In this document: one piece after another, positions 54,199-63,035 of the stretch
Numbering within the stretch: the stretch's first letter is position 1
How the letters are laid out: each line of letters starts with the position of its first letter
Assembly (NCBI RefSeq): GCF_022508225.1
Contig: NZ_JAETXJ010000006.1
Span: forward strand, 62,001-126,000
From: Desulfovibrio sp. UIB00
Lineage (GTDB): Bacteria; Desulfobacterota; Desulfovibrionia; Desulfovibrionales; Desulfovibrionaceae
Reading direction: 5' to 3'
Length of the DNA: 64,000 bases
Made by a program: the position numbers and the translations under genes
The notes under the pieces: model-generated
Told to the model about the DNA's origin: nothing
Databases searched by the model: none
What the model saw: the letters and a program-made list of their open reading frames with translations, nothing else

Positions 54199-55794
54199 AT
54201 GAAAGATAATCTGCAATTGAAAGATGTTTCCACTGCCGAAGGGCAGATGGTCAGCATTGACCTCAAGGATATTCCTGAGCTTCCCCTGGACGTGCACACC
54301 ATGCCCTGGAAGCCCTTCACCGAAGAGCAGAAGCAGAACACCGCCTGCATCCTTGACGATGTGTGCGTGCTGAATATTCCTGTGCCCAAGAACAAGGAAG
54401 AAGAAGAGGAACTGGTCAACAAGTTCCTCAACGGCATGCGCAAGCTGTTCAGCAAGGAAAACAACTGGACCTTCCTGCCCATGCTCGAAACCAGCATGGA
54501 CTACTGCGCCCAGTGCAACTCCTGTTCTGACGCCTGCCATCTGTACGAAATGTCGGGCAAGAACGAGATGTACCGGCCCAACTTCCGGTCTGAAATCTTC
54601 CGCCGCATCTACAAGCAGTATGTGAAGAAAGAACCCTTTGCCAAATGGCGCTACGGCGACATGGGCCTGAACTGGAAGACCGTGGCCCGCCTGGGCGAAC
54701 TGGCCTACCGCTGCAACCTTTGCCGTCGCTGCGCGCAGACCTGCCCCATCGGTGTGGACAACGGCCTGCTGGCCCGCGAAATCCGCAAGCTTTTCAGCCA
54801 GGAGATGGGCATCTACGCCCGCGAACTGCACGAAAAAGGCACCATGAACCAGATGAAGTGCGGGTCTTCCACCGGCATGACGCCTGAAGTGGTGAAAGAA
54901 AACGTGGAGTTCATCGACGAGGACTACACCGAAATCACCGGCGTGGGCATCCACACTCCCTTCGACGTGCAGGGTGCAGACATCATGCTGCTGCACAACG
55001 CTGGCGAAGTGATGGCCTGGCCTGAAAACATCGCCGCCTTCTCGCTGATCTTCCAGGAAGCCGGTCTTTCCTGGACGCTCTCGAGCAAGGCCCTGGCGTA
55101 CGACGGCGTCAACTACGGCGTGTTCTACGACGACGCCCAGACCGCCCGTATTGCCCTCCAGCACATGATGGCCGCCAAGGAACTTGGCGTGAAAAAGATC
55201 GTCATCGGTGAATGCGGCCACGCCCACAAGGCCCTGACCGTTATCGCCGACCGCGTTATCCCCTTCGAATATCAGGTGCCGCGCGAAAGCTGCTACGTGA
55301 CCCTGCACGACATCGTCATGTCGGGCCGCCTGAAGCTTGATCCTTCGCGCAACAACTTCCCTGTGACCCTGCACGACCCCTGCAACATCGTGCGTCTCAT
55401 GGGCATTGTTGAACCCCAGCGCGAAATCGTGCGCAAGATTGCGCCCATGTTCCGCGAAATGCCCTGCCACGGTGTGGACAACTACTGCTGCGGCGGCGGC
55501 TCCGGCTTTGCCATCATGACCCGCAACAACATCGAGCAATGGCGCGGCAACATCTCTGGCCGCAAAAAGATGTGGCAGATCGCCGAAGCTTTCAAGGATT
55601 GCCTTGGACCGGAAACCCGCAAGTACATCTGCGCTCCCTGCTCCAACTGCAAGGGCCAGATCCGCGAAATGCTGGAACACAACGATCTGTACACCAAGAA
55701 CAACTTCGCTTACGGCGGCCTGGTGGAACTCATCGTCAACGCCATGGTCAACGTGAACCCCGGGTTCATCAAGTTTGAAGGCGAAGAAGAATAG
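54199..55794 (+). CDS. DsrK/HdrD-like iron-sulfur protein with CCG domains
   Basis: 531 residues. Ferredoxin-type motifs CAQCNSCSDACHLYE and CNLCRRCAQTCPIGVD, then CCG domains with GECGHAHK, LHDPCNIVRL, NYCCGGGSG and CAPCSNCKGQI. An N-terminal ~90-residue acidic extension precedes the clusters. DsrK-like proteins take electrons from a membrane cytochrome b and reduce a disulfide-type substrate such as DsrC; here the acceptor is unknown. AGGGA lies before the ATG. The operon of two ends at the first copy of a duplicated terminator unit. Confidence 0.87.
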   Translation: MKDNLQLKDVSTAEGQMVSIDLKDIPELPLDVHTMPWKPFTEEQKQNTACILDDVCVLNIPVPKNKEEEEELVNKFLNGMRKLFSKENNWTFLPMLETSMDYCAQCNSCSDACHLYEMSGKNEMYRPNFRSEIFRRIYKQYVKKEPFAKWRYGDMGLNWKTVARLGELAYRCNLCRRCAQTCPIGVDNGLLAREIRKLFSQEMGIYARELHEKGTMNQMKCGSSTGMTPEVVKENVEFIDEDYTEITGVGIHTPFDVQGADIMLLHNAGEVMAWPENIAAFSLIFQEAGLSWTLSSKALAYDGVNYGVFYDDAQTARIALQHMMAAKELGVKKIVIGECGHAHKALTVIADRVIPFEYQVPRESCYVTLHDIVMSGRLKLDPSRNNFPVTLHDPCNIVRLMGIVEPQREIVRKIAPMFREMPCHGVDNYCCGGGSGFAIMTRNNIEQWRGNISGRKKMWQIAEAFKDCLGPETRKYICAPCSNCKGQIREMLEHNDLYTKNNFAYGGLVELIVNAMVNVNPGFIKFEGEEE

Positions 55795-55818
55795 TTTCCC
55801 AGCCGTGGGATAAATAGA

Positions 55819-55908
55819 AAAGGGGGCGCAAGCCCCCTTTTCTATTTATGTGCGTTGCCATCGGCGATGCGATCAGAAATCAGGAGCAGGCTGCGGCTTG
55901 TCCGCGCC
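55819..55908 (+). repeat. Duplicated 90-bp terminator unit, copy 1
   Basis: Begins with AAGGGGGC-GCAA-GCCCCCTT then TTCTATTT, a tight terminator with a GCAA tetraloop. The following 60 bp match copy 2 at nearly every base. In this copy CAGAAATCAG (55874-55883) can also pair with CTGATTTCTG (55918-55927). Confidence 0.8.
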
Positions 55909-55999
55909 GACGAGCGACTGATTTCTGTGTTTTCTGCCCGGCGGTCTGCCGCCGCTGGCAGCGCAAAACCCGTGCAACGGGGTTTGTCATCTGAATGAT

Positions 56000-56089
56000 A
56001 AAGGGGGCGCAAGCCCCCTTTTCTATTTATGAGCGTAGCCATCGGCAATGCGATCAGAAATCAGGAACAGGCTGCGGCTTGCCCGCGCC
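56000..56089. repeat. Duplicated 90-bp terminator unit, copy 2
   Basis: About 92% identical to copy 1, 181 bp downstream. It abuts the stop codon of the minus-strand exporter gene, so its hairpin can act as that gene's terminator too. Confidence 0.8.
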
Positions 56090-57109
56090 CTACTTGCCAT
56101 CCGGCGCATTGGTTGCTGCGCACGAAAGCCATATGCCCACCGTCACGCAGGCCAGACCTGCAATATGTGTCCACAAAATCTGCTCACCAAGCACCAACCA
56201 CGAAAGCGCCACGCCGCTCAGAGGCACCAAACCCGTAAAGGCAGCGGCTGCACTGGCCTGCACCTGAGCAATCCCACGAAACCACAGCACATACGACAGA
56301 TAGGAAACCGCTGCGCCATAATAGGCAAGCCCCCAGATTGCTGCGGCAGACAAGAAGGTGAAGTCAAAGTCTCGAGCCTCAAACAAAGCCATGGGCAGCA
56401 GCATGATGAAGGCGTAGAATGATAAGATTGTCGTACGCCGCAAGGGTGACATGGGGCAGCAGCGCGCCTTGCTGAGTACGGAAAATGCCGCCTCGCACAA
56501 TACAGCCGCCAGCACAAGGCCGTTGCCCAGCAATGAGCGCCAGGCCTCGCCTCCGCTTGCTGGCGTGGTTTCCACACCCACGGCACCCTGCGCTGCTAGA
56601 AAGGGCGTAAGATTAATGGCGAGCAGGCCCAGACTCACGCAAGCAATGCCCGCAATGCGCCGCAGCGGCGGCCTCTCCCGGAGCATGCCCCAAGCCAGCA
56701 AACCGATAACCGCTGGCGCGGCGCTGCTCATCAAACCCGCAGAAGCAGCGCTGGTGAAGCGAAGCCCTTCAAAGGTGCAGATGCGGTACAGTGCAATGCC
56801 GCACAATGCCTGGAGGGCCAATGTCGCATGGGTGCGCCCGTCAAGCGCCCCTTTTTCACGCCGCAGCCACAACTGCGGCAGCATCACCAGCAGCCCGACC
56901 CCAAGGCCAAGGCCCGCAGCAAGAAACACAGGCAGGCTGCCCACCAGCAGTTTTCCCGCCACCACCGCACTGCCAGCGATGCTCATGGCAAGGGTCAGGC
57001 TGATCCATGCTCCCCAGGGGCGCGCTTGCCCCAATTGCGCTGATTGTTCCACTTCCCCAGCAGATCTCGCAGCCGCAGTACCTTGCGCACTGTTTTCACA
57101 CACGCTCAT
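56090..57109 (-). CDS. EamA/DMT-family exporter
   Basis: 339 residues with ten predicted helices in two EamA repeats (about 50-180 and 205-330). Typical motifs: FEGLRFTSAASAGLMSSAAP (repeat 1) and LWFRGIAQVQASAAAAFTGL with PLSGVALSWLVLGEQIL (repeat 2). EamA proteins export metabolites such as amino acids; substrate not deducible. Start at ATG 57109 with AGGAGA seven bases upstream; an ATG 23 codons earlier lacks a site. Divergent from a MocR regulator, a common arrangement for exporters of amino-acid-like compounds. Confidence 0.87.
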   Translation of the reverse strand: MSVCENSAQGTAAARSAGEVEQSAQLGQARPWGAWISLTLAMSIAGSAVVAGKLLVGSLPVFLAAGLGLGVGLLVMLPQLWLRREKGALDGRTHATLALQALCGIALYRICTFEGLRFTSAASAGLMSSAAPAVIGLLAWGMLRERPPLRRIAGIACVSLGLLAINLTPFLAAQGAVGVETTPASGGEAWRSLLGNGLVLAAVLCEAAFSVLSKARCCPMSPLRRTTILSFYAFIMLLPMALFEARDFDFTFLSAAAIWGLAYYGAAVSYLSYVLWFRGIAQVQASAAAAFTGLVPLSGVALSWLVLGEQILWTHIAGLACVTVGIWLSCAATNAPDGK

Positions 57110-57204
57110 TACTTTCTCTCCTTGTAATGCCCGCACAATGCATCGGCATGTTGAGCGTCTTCCGGCACGTATTGCCATCTGACGTTTGAGAGGCTAGCGT
57201 AGTT

Positions 57205-57258
57205 AAAGTGGTTTTTATAAGCGCCACTTTTTGATATTTTTTACCATACCAATTATAG
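57205..57258 (+). promoter_or_regulatory. Operator-like inverted repeat and promoter for the MocR gene
   Basis: AAAGTGG (57205-57211) and CCACTTT (57224-57230) form an exact inverted repeat. TTGATA (57231-57236) and TTATAG (57253-57258), spaced 16 bp, give a promoter for the MocR gene; its predicted start is only a few bases before the ATG at 57266. Confidence 0.5.
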
Positions 57259-57265
57259 GTGCGCC

Positions 57266-58687
57266 ATGTGGATCAGCCTTGATGCGGATAGCCCGCTTTC
57301 ATTGAACCGCCAGATCGGCTCACAGATCAGGGAGCTGATTTTGCGCGGACATCTGGCCTCGGGCGACCGCCTGCCTTCCACCCGGCAACTGGGCAAAGAT
57401 CTGCATGTGGCCCGCAGCACAGTCATTGAAGCCTATGATCAGTTGCTTGCCGAAGGCTATCTTGAATCGCGGCGCGGCTCCGGAACGCACGTGGCGCAGG
57501 GCATACGGCCCCAGCCGCAAGTGTACGGACAAAAAACAACGGCAGATAATCATGCGCTCGATAATGCCCGCGCCGACCCGCCAGGGCTTGTGAACTTTCA
57601 GTCCGGCATTCCGGCTCTGGAGCATTTTCCAACGGCGGAATGGGGCAGACTCTATCGGCAGGTGTGTGATACGTTGCCAGCCTCGGCTCTGCGCTATTGC
57701 AGACCGCCAGGCGTTGCTGAATTGCAGGAGGCCATTGCCGGATGGCTGCTGCGCATGCGGGGCCTGCGCGCTGCACCGGAGCAGATTATGATTACCACAG
57801 GCGCAACCCAGGGGCTAAGGCTTGTGGCGCGCCTGCTCAACCGCCCGGATGCTCTGGCAATTGTGGAAGACCCAGTGCATCGGGGGCTGGTGGAAGTGAT
57901 AGCGCGCACCGGGTACGCTATTGAAGGCATTGCCGCAGACGCGCAGGGGATGGACATCAGCCTCCTGCAAAACATCTCTGAGCAAACCGCCCGCCGATGC
58001 GCCTTTGTCTATGTAACCCCTTCGCACCAGTATCCGACCGGGGGCATCCTCTCAGCGCAGCGGCGTCAGGGATTGGTGGATTTTGCCCGACAGCGCGACT
58101 GCATGGTGGTGGAGGACGACTATGATGGCGAATTCCGTTTTGAGGGAACGCCCGTCAGCGCCCTGCGCGAGCTTGCGCCCGACAGGGGCATATATATTGG
58201 TTCATTCAGCAAGATTCTGGCTCCAGCCCTGAGGCTGGGCTTTGCCGTGATACCCCCGGATATGGTGCGCCCATGGGCCGAAGAAAAGCAGTACACGGAT
58301 GTGCACACCGACGCGCTGTCACAACGCACGCTGGCCGCCTTTATCTCAAGCGGCGGGCTTGAGCGGCATATCTGGAAAATGTGCAAGCTGTATAAACGCA
58401 AAAGGCTCTTCCTGCTGGAATGCCTGCGGCGGTACTTTGGCGACAACTTCACAGTCAGCGGGCAGGCTGCCGGGCTGCATCTGGTGGCGGGATTTCCCGG
58501 TATCCGCTTTTCAGACGGAGTACTCGCGGCCATGCGCGCGCAGGGCGTTCGGGCCGTACCGGTGGAACACCATTCTCTGTGCCGCAACGGCGCGCACGCG
58601 CACGAACTGATACTGGGTTATGCGCACCTTTCGGAGCAGTCCATGGAGCGCGGGGTGCATGCCCTGCGAGGGGCCATTGCGCAGTGA
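57266..58687 (+). CDS. MocR/PdxR-type GntR regulator with aminotransferase-like domain
   Basis: 473 residues. GntR winged HTH (about 10-78): RQIGSQIRELILRGHLASGD, then RLPSTRQLGKDLHVARSTVI. The rest is a fold-type I aminotransferase domain with the PLP lysine in SFSKILAPALRLGF near residue 317 and the Asp/Tyr cofactor set (VVEDDYDGEFRF). Such proteins sense PLP or amino compounds and control adjacent genes; here the divergent EamA exporter is the obvious target. AGGTG lies four bases before the ATG, with a very short leader. Confidence 0.9.
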   Translation: MWISLDADSPLSLNRQIGSQIRELILRGHLASGDRLPSTRQLGKDLHVARSTVIEAYDQLLAEGYLESRRGSGTHVAQGIRPQPQVYGQKTTADNHALDNARADPPGLVNFQSGIPALEHFPTAEWGRLYRQVCDTLPASALRYCRPPGVAELQEAIAGWLLRMRGLRAAPEQIMITTGATQGLRLVARLLNRPDALAIVEDPVHRGLVEVIARTGYAIEGIAADAQGMDISLLQNISEQTARRCAFVYVTPSHQYPTGGILSAQRRQGLVDFARQRDCMVVEDDYDGEFRFEGTPVSALRELAPDRGIYIGSFSKILAPALRLGFAVIPPDMVRPWAEEKQYTDVHTDALSQRTLAAFISSGGLERHIWKMCKLYKRKRLFLLECLRRYFGDNFTVSGQAAGLHLVAGFPGIRFSDGVLAAMRAQGVRAVPVEHHSLCRNGAHAHELILGYAHLSEQSMERGVHALRGAIAQ

Positions 58688-58867
58688 GCAGAGAGTTTTA
58701 ATGGAATATCTTTTTTTGCAAGGCATTCGGCGGCTTGCCGCCCTGCGGCCTTTCAATCGCCGCGCCGTGCGCGCATTGACAGGATGCCCGCAATGAGGCA
58801 ATAGAAAAGCCTTCATCCACAAGCGGCGCATCATTTGTGCGCACATCTTTTCTCGCGGAGGGCGGAG

Positions 58868-59998
58868 ATGAAAAAAGGTATGACTTGGCTTGCTGCAATG
58901 GCATTCTGCGTGGCAATTGCCGCGCCCGCAATGGCTGCGGATCCCATTAAAATCGGCGTTGCCGGCGCGCACTCCGGCGATCTGGCCTCCTACGGTGTTC
59001 CCAGCCTGAACGCCGCCAAGGTTGTGATTGCCGAAGTGAACGCCAACGGCGGCGTGCTTGGCCGTCAGCTTGAACTGGTCGCCCAGGATGACCAGTGCAA
59101 GCCCGAACTGGCCACCAACGCGGCCACCAAGCTTATTTCCGAAAAGGTGAACGTGGTCATGGGCCACATCTGCTCCGGCGCTACCAAGGCGACCCTGCCT
59201 TTGTACACCGAAGCCAAGATCGTCTCCATGTCGCCTTCTGCCACGACCCCCAGCCTTACCGAAAGCGGCACCAACCCCTATTTCTTCCGCACCATCGCCA
59301 ACGACAAGGCCCAGGCCAAGTTGACCAGCGACTTTATCCTGAACGGCCTCAAGGCCAAGAAGGTCGCCTACCTGCATGACAATGGCGACTACGGCAAGGG
59401 CTTTGTGGACAACAACCGCGAAACCCTTGAAAAGGCTGGCGTGGAAACCGTTCTGTACGAAGCCGTTACGCCTGACGCTGTGGACTTCTCCGCTGTTGTG
59501 CGCAAACTGCGCCGCGCCCAGCCCGACATCCTCGTGTTCGGCGGCTACCAGCCCACCGCTTCCAAGCTGTTGCAGCAGATGCGCCGCGACCGCGTGACCA
59601 CCGCCATGATCGGCCCCGACGGCCTCAAGGACGATGCCTTCATCAAGATGGCTGGCAAGGACGCCGAAGGCGTGTACGCCTCCTATCCCAAGGACACCAG
59701 TAACCTGCCCGCCTACAAGCATGCCCACGAAGGCCATGTGAAGATGTTCGGCAGCGATCCCGGTTCCTTCTACTACAACGGCTACGCCGCTACCCAGGCT
59801 CTGGTGAACGCCATTGCCAAGGCTGGCTCCACCGACGCCGCCAAGGTTGTGGAAGCCCTGCACACCAACCCCGTGGAAACCCCGCTGGGCAAGCTGACCT
59901 TCAGCAAGACCGGCGATGCCGCCGGTATGGGCCTTTCCATCTACCAGATCAAAGATGGCAAGTTCGTAGAGCTTAATCACAGCATTACCCTGGACTAA
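58868..59998 (+). CDS. livJ: Branched-chain amino acid ABC transporter, substrate-binding protein
   Basis: 376 residues with a clear signal peptide (MKKGMTWLAAMAFCVAIAAP, cleaved near AMA-AD). Periplasmic type I binding protein of the Leu/Ile/Val family: IGVAGAHSGDLASYGVPSLN, VAQDDQCKPELATNAATKLI and GHICSGATKATLPLY are classic. GGAGG lies six bases before the ATG. It heads the livJHMGF operon; a strong hairpin after it probably keeps binding-protein mRNA in excess. Confidence 0.93.
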   Translation: MKKGMTWLAAMAFCVAIAAPAMAADPIKIGVAGAHSGDLASYGVPSLNAAKVVIAEVNANGGVLGRQLELVAQDDQCKPELATNAATKLISEKVNVVMGHICSGATKATLPLYTEAKIVSMSPSATTPSLTESGTNPYFFRTIANDKAQAKLTSDFILNGLKAKKVAYLHDNGDYGKGFVDNNRETLEKAGVETVLYEAVTPDAVDFSAVVRKLRRAQPDILVFGGYQPTASKLLQQMRRDRVTTAMIGPDGLKDDAFIKMAGKDAEGVYASYPKDTSNLPAYKHAHEGHVKMFGSDPGSFYYNGYAATQALVNAIAKAGSTDAAKVVEALHTNPVETPLGKLTFSKTGDAAGMGLSIYQIKDGKFVELNHSITLD

Positions 59999-60005
59999 AC
60001 GTCTA

Positions 60006-60037
60006 CCGGGGCGCGGCCATGGCCGCGCCCCGGCTTT
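60006..60037 (+). terminator. Strong hairpin between livJ and livH
   Basis: CCGGGGCGCGGCC (60006-60018) and GGCCGCGCCCCGG (60021-60033) form a perfect 13-bp stem, followed by CTTTT. Likely partial terminator or 3' stabiliser of livJ mRNA. Confidence 0.75.
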
Positions 60038-60118
60038 TCACGCATCGCCGGAAGCTGACGGCATTAACGGGACAGGCGGAACGAACAGGGACACCCCCCG
60101 TACCGCGCGCGAGTTTGC

Positions 60119-61027
60119 ATGGACATTCAATTTTTTATAGAGCTCTTTTTCGGCGGTTTGACCCGAGGCAGCATTTATGCGCTGATCGCCCTCGGCTACA
60201 CGCTGGTTTACGGCATTATCGGGCTCATCAATTTTGCCCATGGCGAAGTGTATATGCTGGGCTCATTCACGGCCCTGCTTATAGCTGGCGCGCTTGGCGT
60301 CTACGGCTTCCCTGCTGGCGGCATTCTTATTGTGGCGGCTCTTGCGGCCATAGTCTGGTGTTCCGCCTACGGCTATACGCTGGAAAAGGTCGCCTACAAG
60401 CCCCTGCGTGGCGCGCCGCGTCTGTCGCCGCTTATTTCTGCCATCGGTATGTCCATCTTTTTGCAAAACTATGTGCTGCTTGCGCAGACGTCCGACTTTG
60501 TGCCCTTCCCGAACCTGCTGCCAGAAATGAATTTTCTTGAGCACATCGACTACGTCATGGGTGCCAGCGACTTTCTCATTCTGATGGTCAGCACCTTTGC
60601 CATGGTTTCTCTCTCTCTCTTTATCCGCTACACCCGCATGGGAAAAGCCATGCGCGCCACGGCCCAAAACCGCAAGATGGCCCTATTGCTTGGCATCAAT
60701 GCCGACCGCATCATCTCCCTCACGTTCATCATCGGTTCCGCCCTGGCGGCCCTTGGCGGCGTGCTTATTGCCTCGCACATGGGGCAGGTCAACTTTGGCA
60801 TCGGTTTTCTGGCTGGGCTTAAGGCCTTTACCGCCGCAGTGCTCGGCGGCATCGGCTCCATCCCCGGCGCAATGGTGGGCGGGCTTGTGCTTGGCCTGGC
60901 CGAAAGCTTCACCACGGGCTATTTTTCCGGCAACTACGAAGACATGCTGGCCTTCGGCATTCTTATCCTTATTCTCATTTTCAGGCCCGACGGTATCTTG
61001 GGCAAAGCCACAGTGCAGAAGGTGTAG
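60119..61027 (+). CDS. livH: Branched-chain amino acid ABC permease LivH
   Basis: 302 residues, about eight helices. One of two membrane subunits. Family motifs: LTRGSIYALIALGYTLVYGI at the start, NFAHGEVYMLG, RYTRMGKAMRATAQNRKMAL (coupling helix) and GGIGSIPGAMVGGLVLGLAE near 245. ATG 60119 follows a 120-bp gap after livJ. The next gene starts 2 bp downstream, in tight operon packing. Confidence 0.93.
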   Translation: MDIQFFIELFFGGLTRGSIYALIALGYTLVYGIIGLINFAHGEVYMLGSFTALLIAGALGVYGFPAGGILIVAALAAIVWCSAYGYTLEKVAYKPLRGAPRLSPLISAIGMSIFLQNYVLLAQTSDFVPFPNLLPEMNFLEHIDYVMGASDFLILMVSTFAMVSLSLFIRYTRMGKAMRATAQNRKMALLLGINADRIISLTFIIGSALAALGGVLIASHMGQVNFGIGFLAGLKAFTAAVLGGIGSIPGAMVGGLVLGLAESFTTGYFSGNYEDMLAFGILILILIFRPDGILGKATVQKV

Positions 61028-61029
61028 CC

Positions 61030-62250
61030 ATGCAGCGCATACTTAAAGCCGCCATCGCCGCCCTGTGGTTCATGCTCCTCACCCTGCCGGTGCTGGGCAT
61101 CAAGCTGAACGTGGCGGCAAAAACCGTTGTTTGGCGTTTTGACCGTATCTTCGCTCTGGGCGCAGGCATATTTGTACTTGCCCTTATCTGGGACTGGTGC
61201 TTCAGCCGCAAGGCATCGGGCATGAAGATCATCACCCTGCCCAAATGCCTCAACCTGGCAGAAATCATCGAAGCATTCAGAAATCGCGCTGGCCTCCGCC
61301 TTGGCGGGCTTGCCGCGCTGGCCGTTGTGCTCATCGGCATGCCTCTGGTCAGTTCCTTCTATCAGACCAACATCATGATCTCCGCTCTGCTGTATGTCAT
61401 GCTCGCGCTGGGCCTGAACATCGTCGTGGGGCTGGCGGGCCAGCTTGTGCTTGGCTACGTGGCTTTTTACGCCATTGGCGCGTACACGTACGGCCTGCTG
61501 CACCAGTACTTCGGCCTGGGTTTCTGGACCTGCCTGCCCATCGGCGGTTTCCTTACAGTCCTTTTCGGCCTGGGTCTGGGCTTTCCCGTGCTGCGGCTGC
61601 GTGGCGACTACCTCGCCATCGTGACCCTGGGTTTTGGCGAAATCGTGCGCCTCACGCTGCAAAACTGGAACACCGTCACCGGCGGCCCGCGCGGCGTCAG
61701 CGATATTCCCCGCCCTGCCTTTTTTGGCATGAACATGGACATCACCCAGTCCACCACCTACATCTACTATCTGGTGCTGGCCGCAGTGGTGGTTACCATT
61801 GTGGTTATCACCCGGCTCAAGAATTCGCGCGTGGGGCTGGCCCTGCAAGCCCTGCGGGAAGACGAAATAGCCTGCGAGGCCATGGGCGTGGACATCACGC
61901 GGGTGAAGCTTTCGGCCTTTGCGCTCGGCTCCTGCTGGGCTGGCTTTGCCGGGGTAATCTTTGCCGCCAAGACCACCTATATCAATCCCTCCAGCTTCAC
62001 CTTCATGGAATCAGCCATGATTCTTTCCATGGTGGTGCTGGGCGGTATGGGTTCCATTGCGGGCGTGGTCATTGCAGCGCTGATTCTCATTCTTGCCCCG
62101 GAATATCTGCGGGCTTTCTCTGACTACCGCATGCTGCTTTTCGGAGCGATCATGGTGATTATGATGCTCTTCCGGCCACAGGGCCTCATCAGCGGCGAAC
62201 GACGCCGCTACCGCATCAGCAACCTGCACGGTGCTGAAGGAGGCCGCTGA
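61030..62250 (+). CDS. livM: Branched-chain amino acid ABC permease LivM
   Basis: 406 residues; longer than LivH because of an N-terminal extra membrane section (about 1-95), as in other long LivM proteins. Core marks: LNIVVGLAGQLVLGYVAFYA near 137, LRLRGDYLAIVTLGFGEIVR near 190, NSRVGLALQALREDEIACEA (coupling helix) and LGGMGSIAGVVIAALI near 335. The stop overlaps the livG start (TGATG), so translation is coupled. Confidence 0.93.
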   Translation: MQRILKAAIAALWFMLLTLPVLGIKLNVAAKTVVWRFDRIFALGAGIFVLALIWDWCFSRKASGMKIITLPKCLNLAEIIEAFRNRAGLRLGGLAALAVVLIGMPLVSSFYQTNIMISALLYVMLALGLNIVVGLAGQLVLGYVAFYAIGAYTYGLLHQYFGLGFWTCLPIGGFLTVLFGLGLGFPVLRLRGDYLAIVTLGFGEIVRLTLQNWNTVTGGPRGVSDIPRPAFFGMNMDITQSTTYIYYLVLAAVVVTIVVITRLKNSRVGLALQALREDEIACEAMGVDITRVKLSAFALGSCWAGFAGVIFAAKTTYINPSSFTFMESAMILSMVVLGGMGSIAGVVIAALILILAPEYLRAFSDYRMLLFGAIMVIMMLFRPQGLISGERRRYRISNLHGAEGGR

Positions 62251-63035
62251 TGAAACCGGTGCTGGAAGTAAAGGATCTTTCTCAGGATTTTGGCGGACTC
62301 CGCGCGCTTAACGAGCTTTCGCTCACCGTGAACAGCGGCGAGATTGTTGCCCTTATCGGCCCCAATGGCGCGGGCAAGACCACGTTTTTCAACTGCGTGA
62401 CCGGCATCTACACCCCCACAGAGGGGCAGATGTTTCTGCACGACGCCTCGGGCGACAAGCAACTGCTTAACGGCAAAAAACCCCACCTCATCACGGCCAT
62501 GGGCATGGCCCGCACGTTCCAGAACATTCGCCTTTTCAGCGAAATGACCGTGCTTGAAAACGTGATGATCGGTCGCCACTGCCGCACCAAGGCGGGCATT
62601 TTTGGCGCGATCGTGCGCGATGGCCGCACCCGCCGTGAAGAGCAGGACTGCATTGACCGCAGCTATGAACTTCTGGAACTGGTGAAACTTCAGGAGTTCT
62701 GGAACGAAACGGCTAACAACCTGCCCTACGGCGCGCAGAGGCGGCTTGAAATCGCCCGCGCCATGGCGACCGAGCCGCGCATGCTGCTGCTGGACGAACC
62801 CGCAGCGGGCATGAACCCCCAGGAAACCAACGAACTCAAGGAGCTGGTCTGCTCCATACGCGACAACCAGCAGATCTCCATCCTGCTTATCGAGCACGAT
62901 ATGGGCATGGTCATGTCGCTTTCCGACCGCATCTACGTCATGGAATACGGCTCCTGCATCGCCACAGGCACCCCCGCTGAAATCCGCACCAACCCCCGCG
63001 TCATCAAGGCCTATCTGGGAGAAAGCGATGCTTGA
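62250..63035 (+). CDS. livG: Branched-chain amino acid ABC ATPase LivG
   Basis: 261 residues, complete ABC ATPase. Walker A GPNGAGKTTFFN, signature LPYGAQRRLEIARA, Walker B MLLLDEPAAGMN, and the switch His in LLIEHDMGMVM. The insert NIRLFSEMTVLENVMIGRH is typical of LivG. It pairs with LivF in the transporter; the genes overlap by 8 bp. Confidence 0.95.
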   Translation: MKPVLEVKDLSQDFGGLRALNELSLTVNSGEIVALIGPNGAGKTTFFNCVTGIYTPTEGQMFLHDASGDKQLLNGKKPHLITAMGMARTFQNIRLFSEMTVLENVMIGRHCRTKAGIFGAIVRDGRTRREEQDCIDRSYELLELVKLQEFWNETANNLPYGAQRRLEIARAMATEPRMLLLDEPAAGMNPQETNELKELVCSIRDNQQISILLIEHDMGMVMSLSDRIYVMEYGSCIATGTPAEIRTNPRVIKAYLGESDA

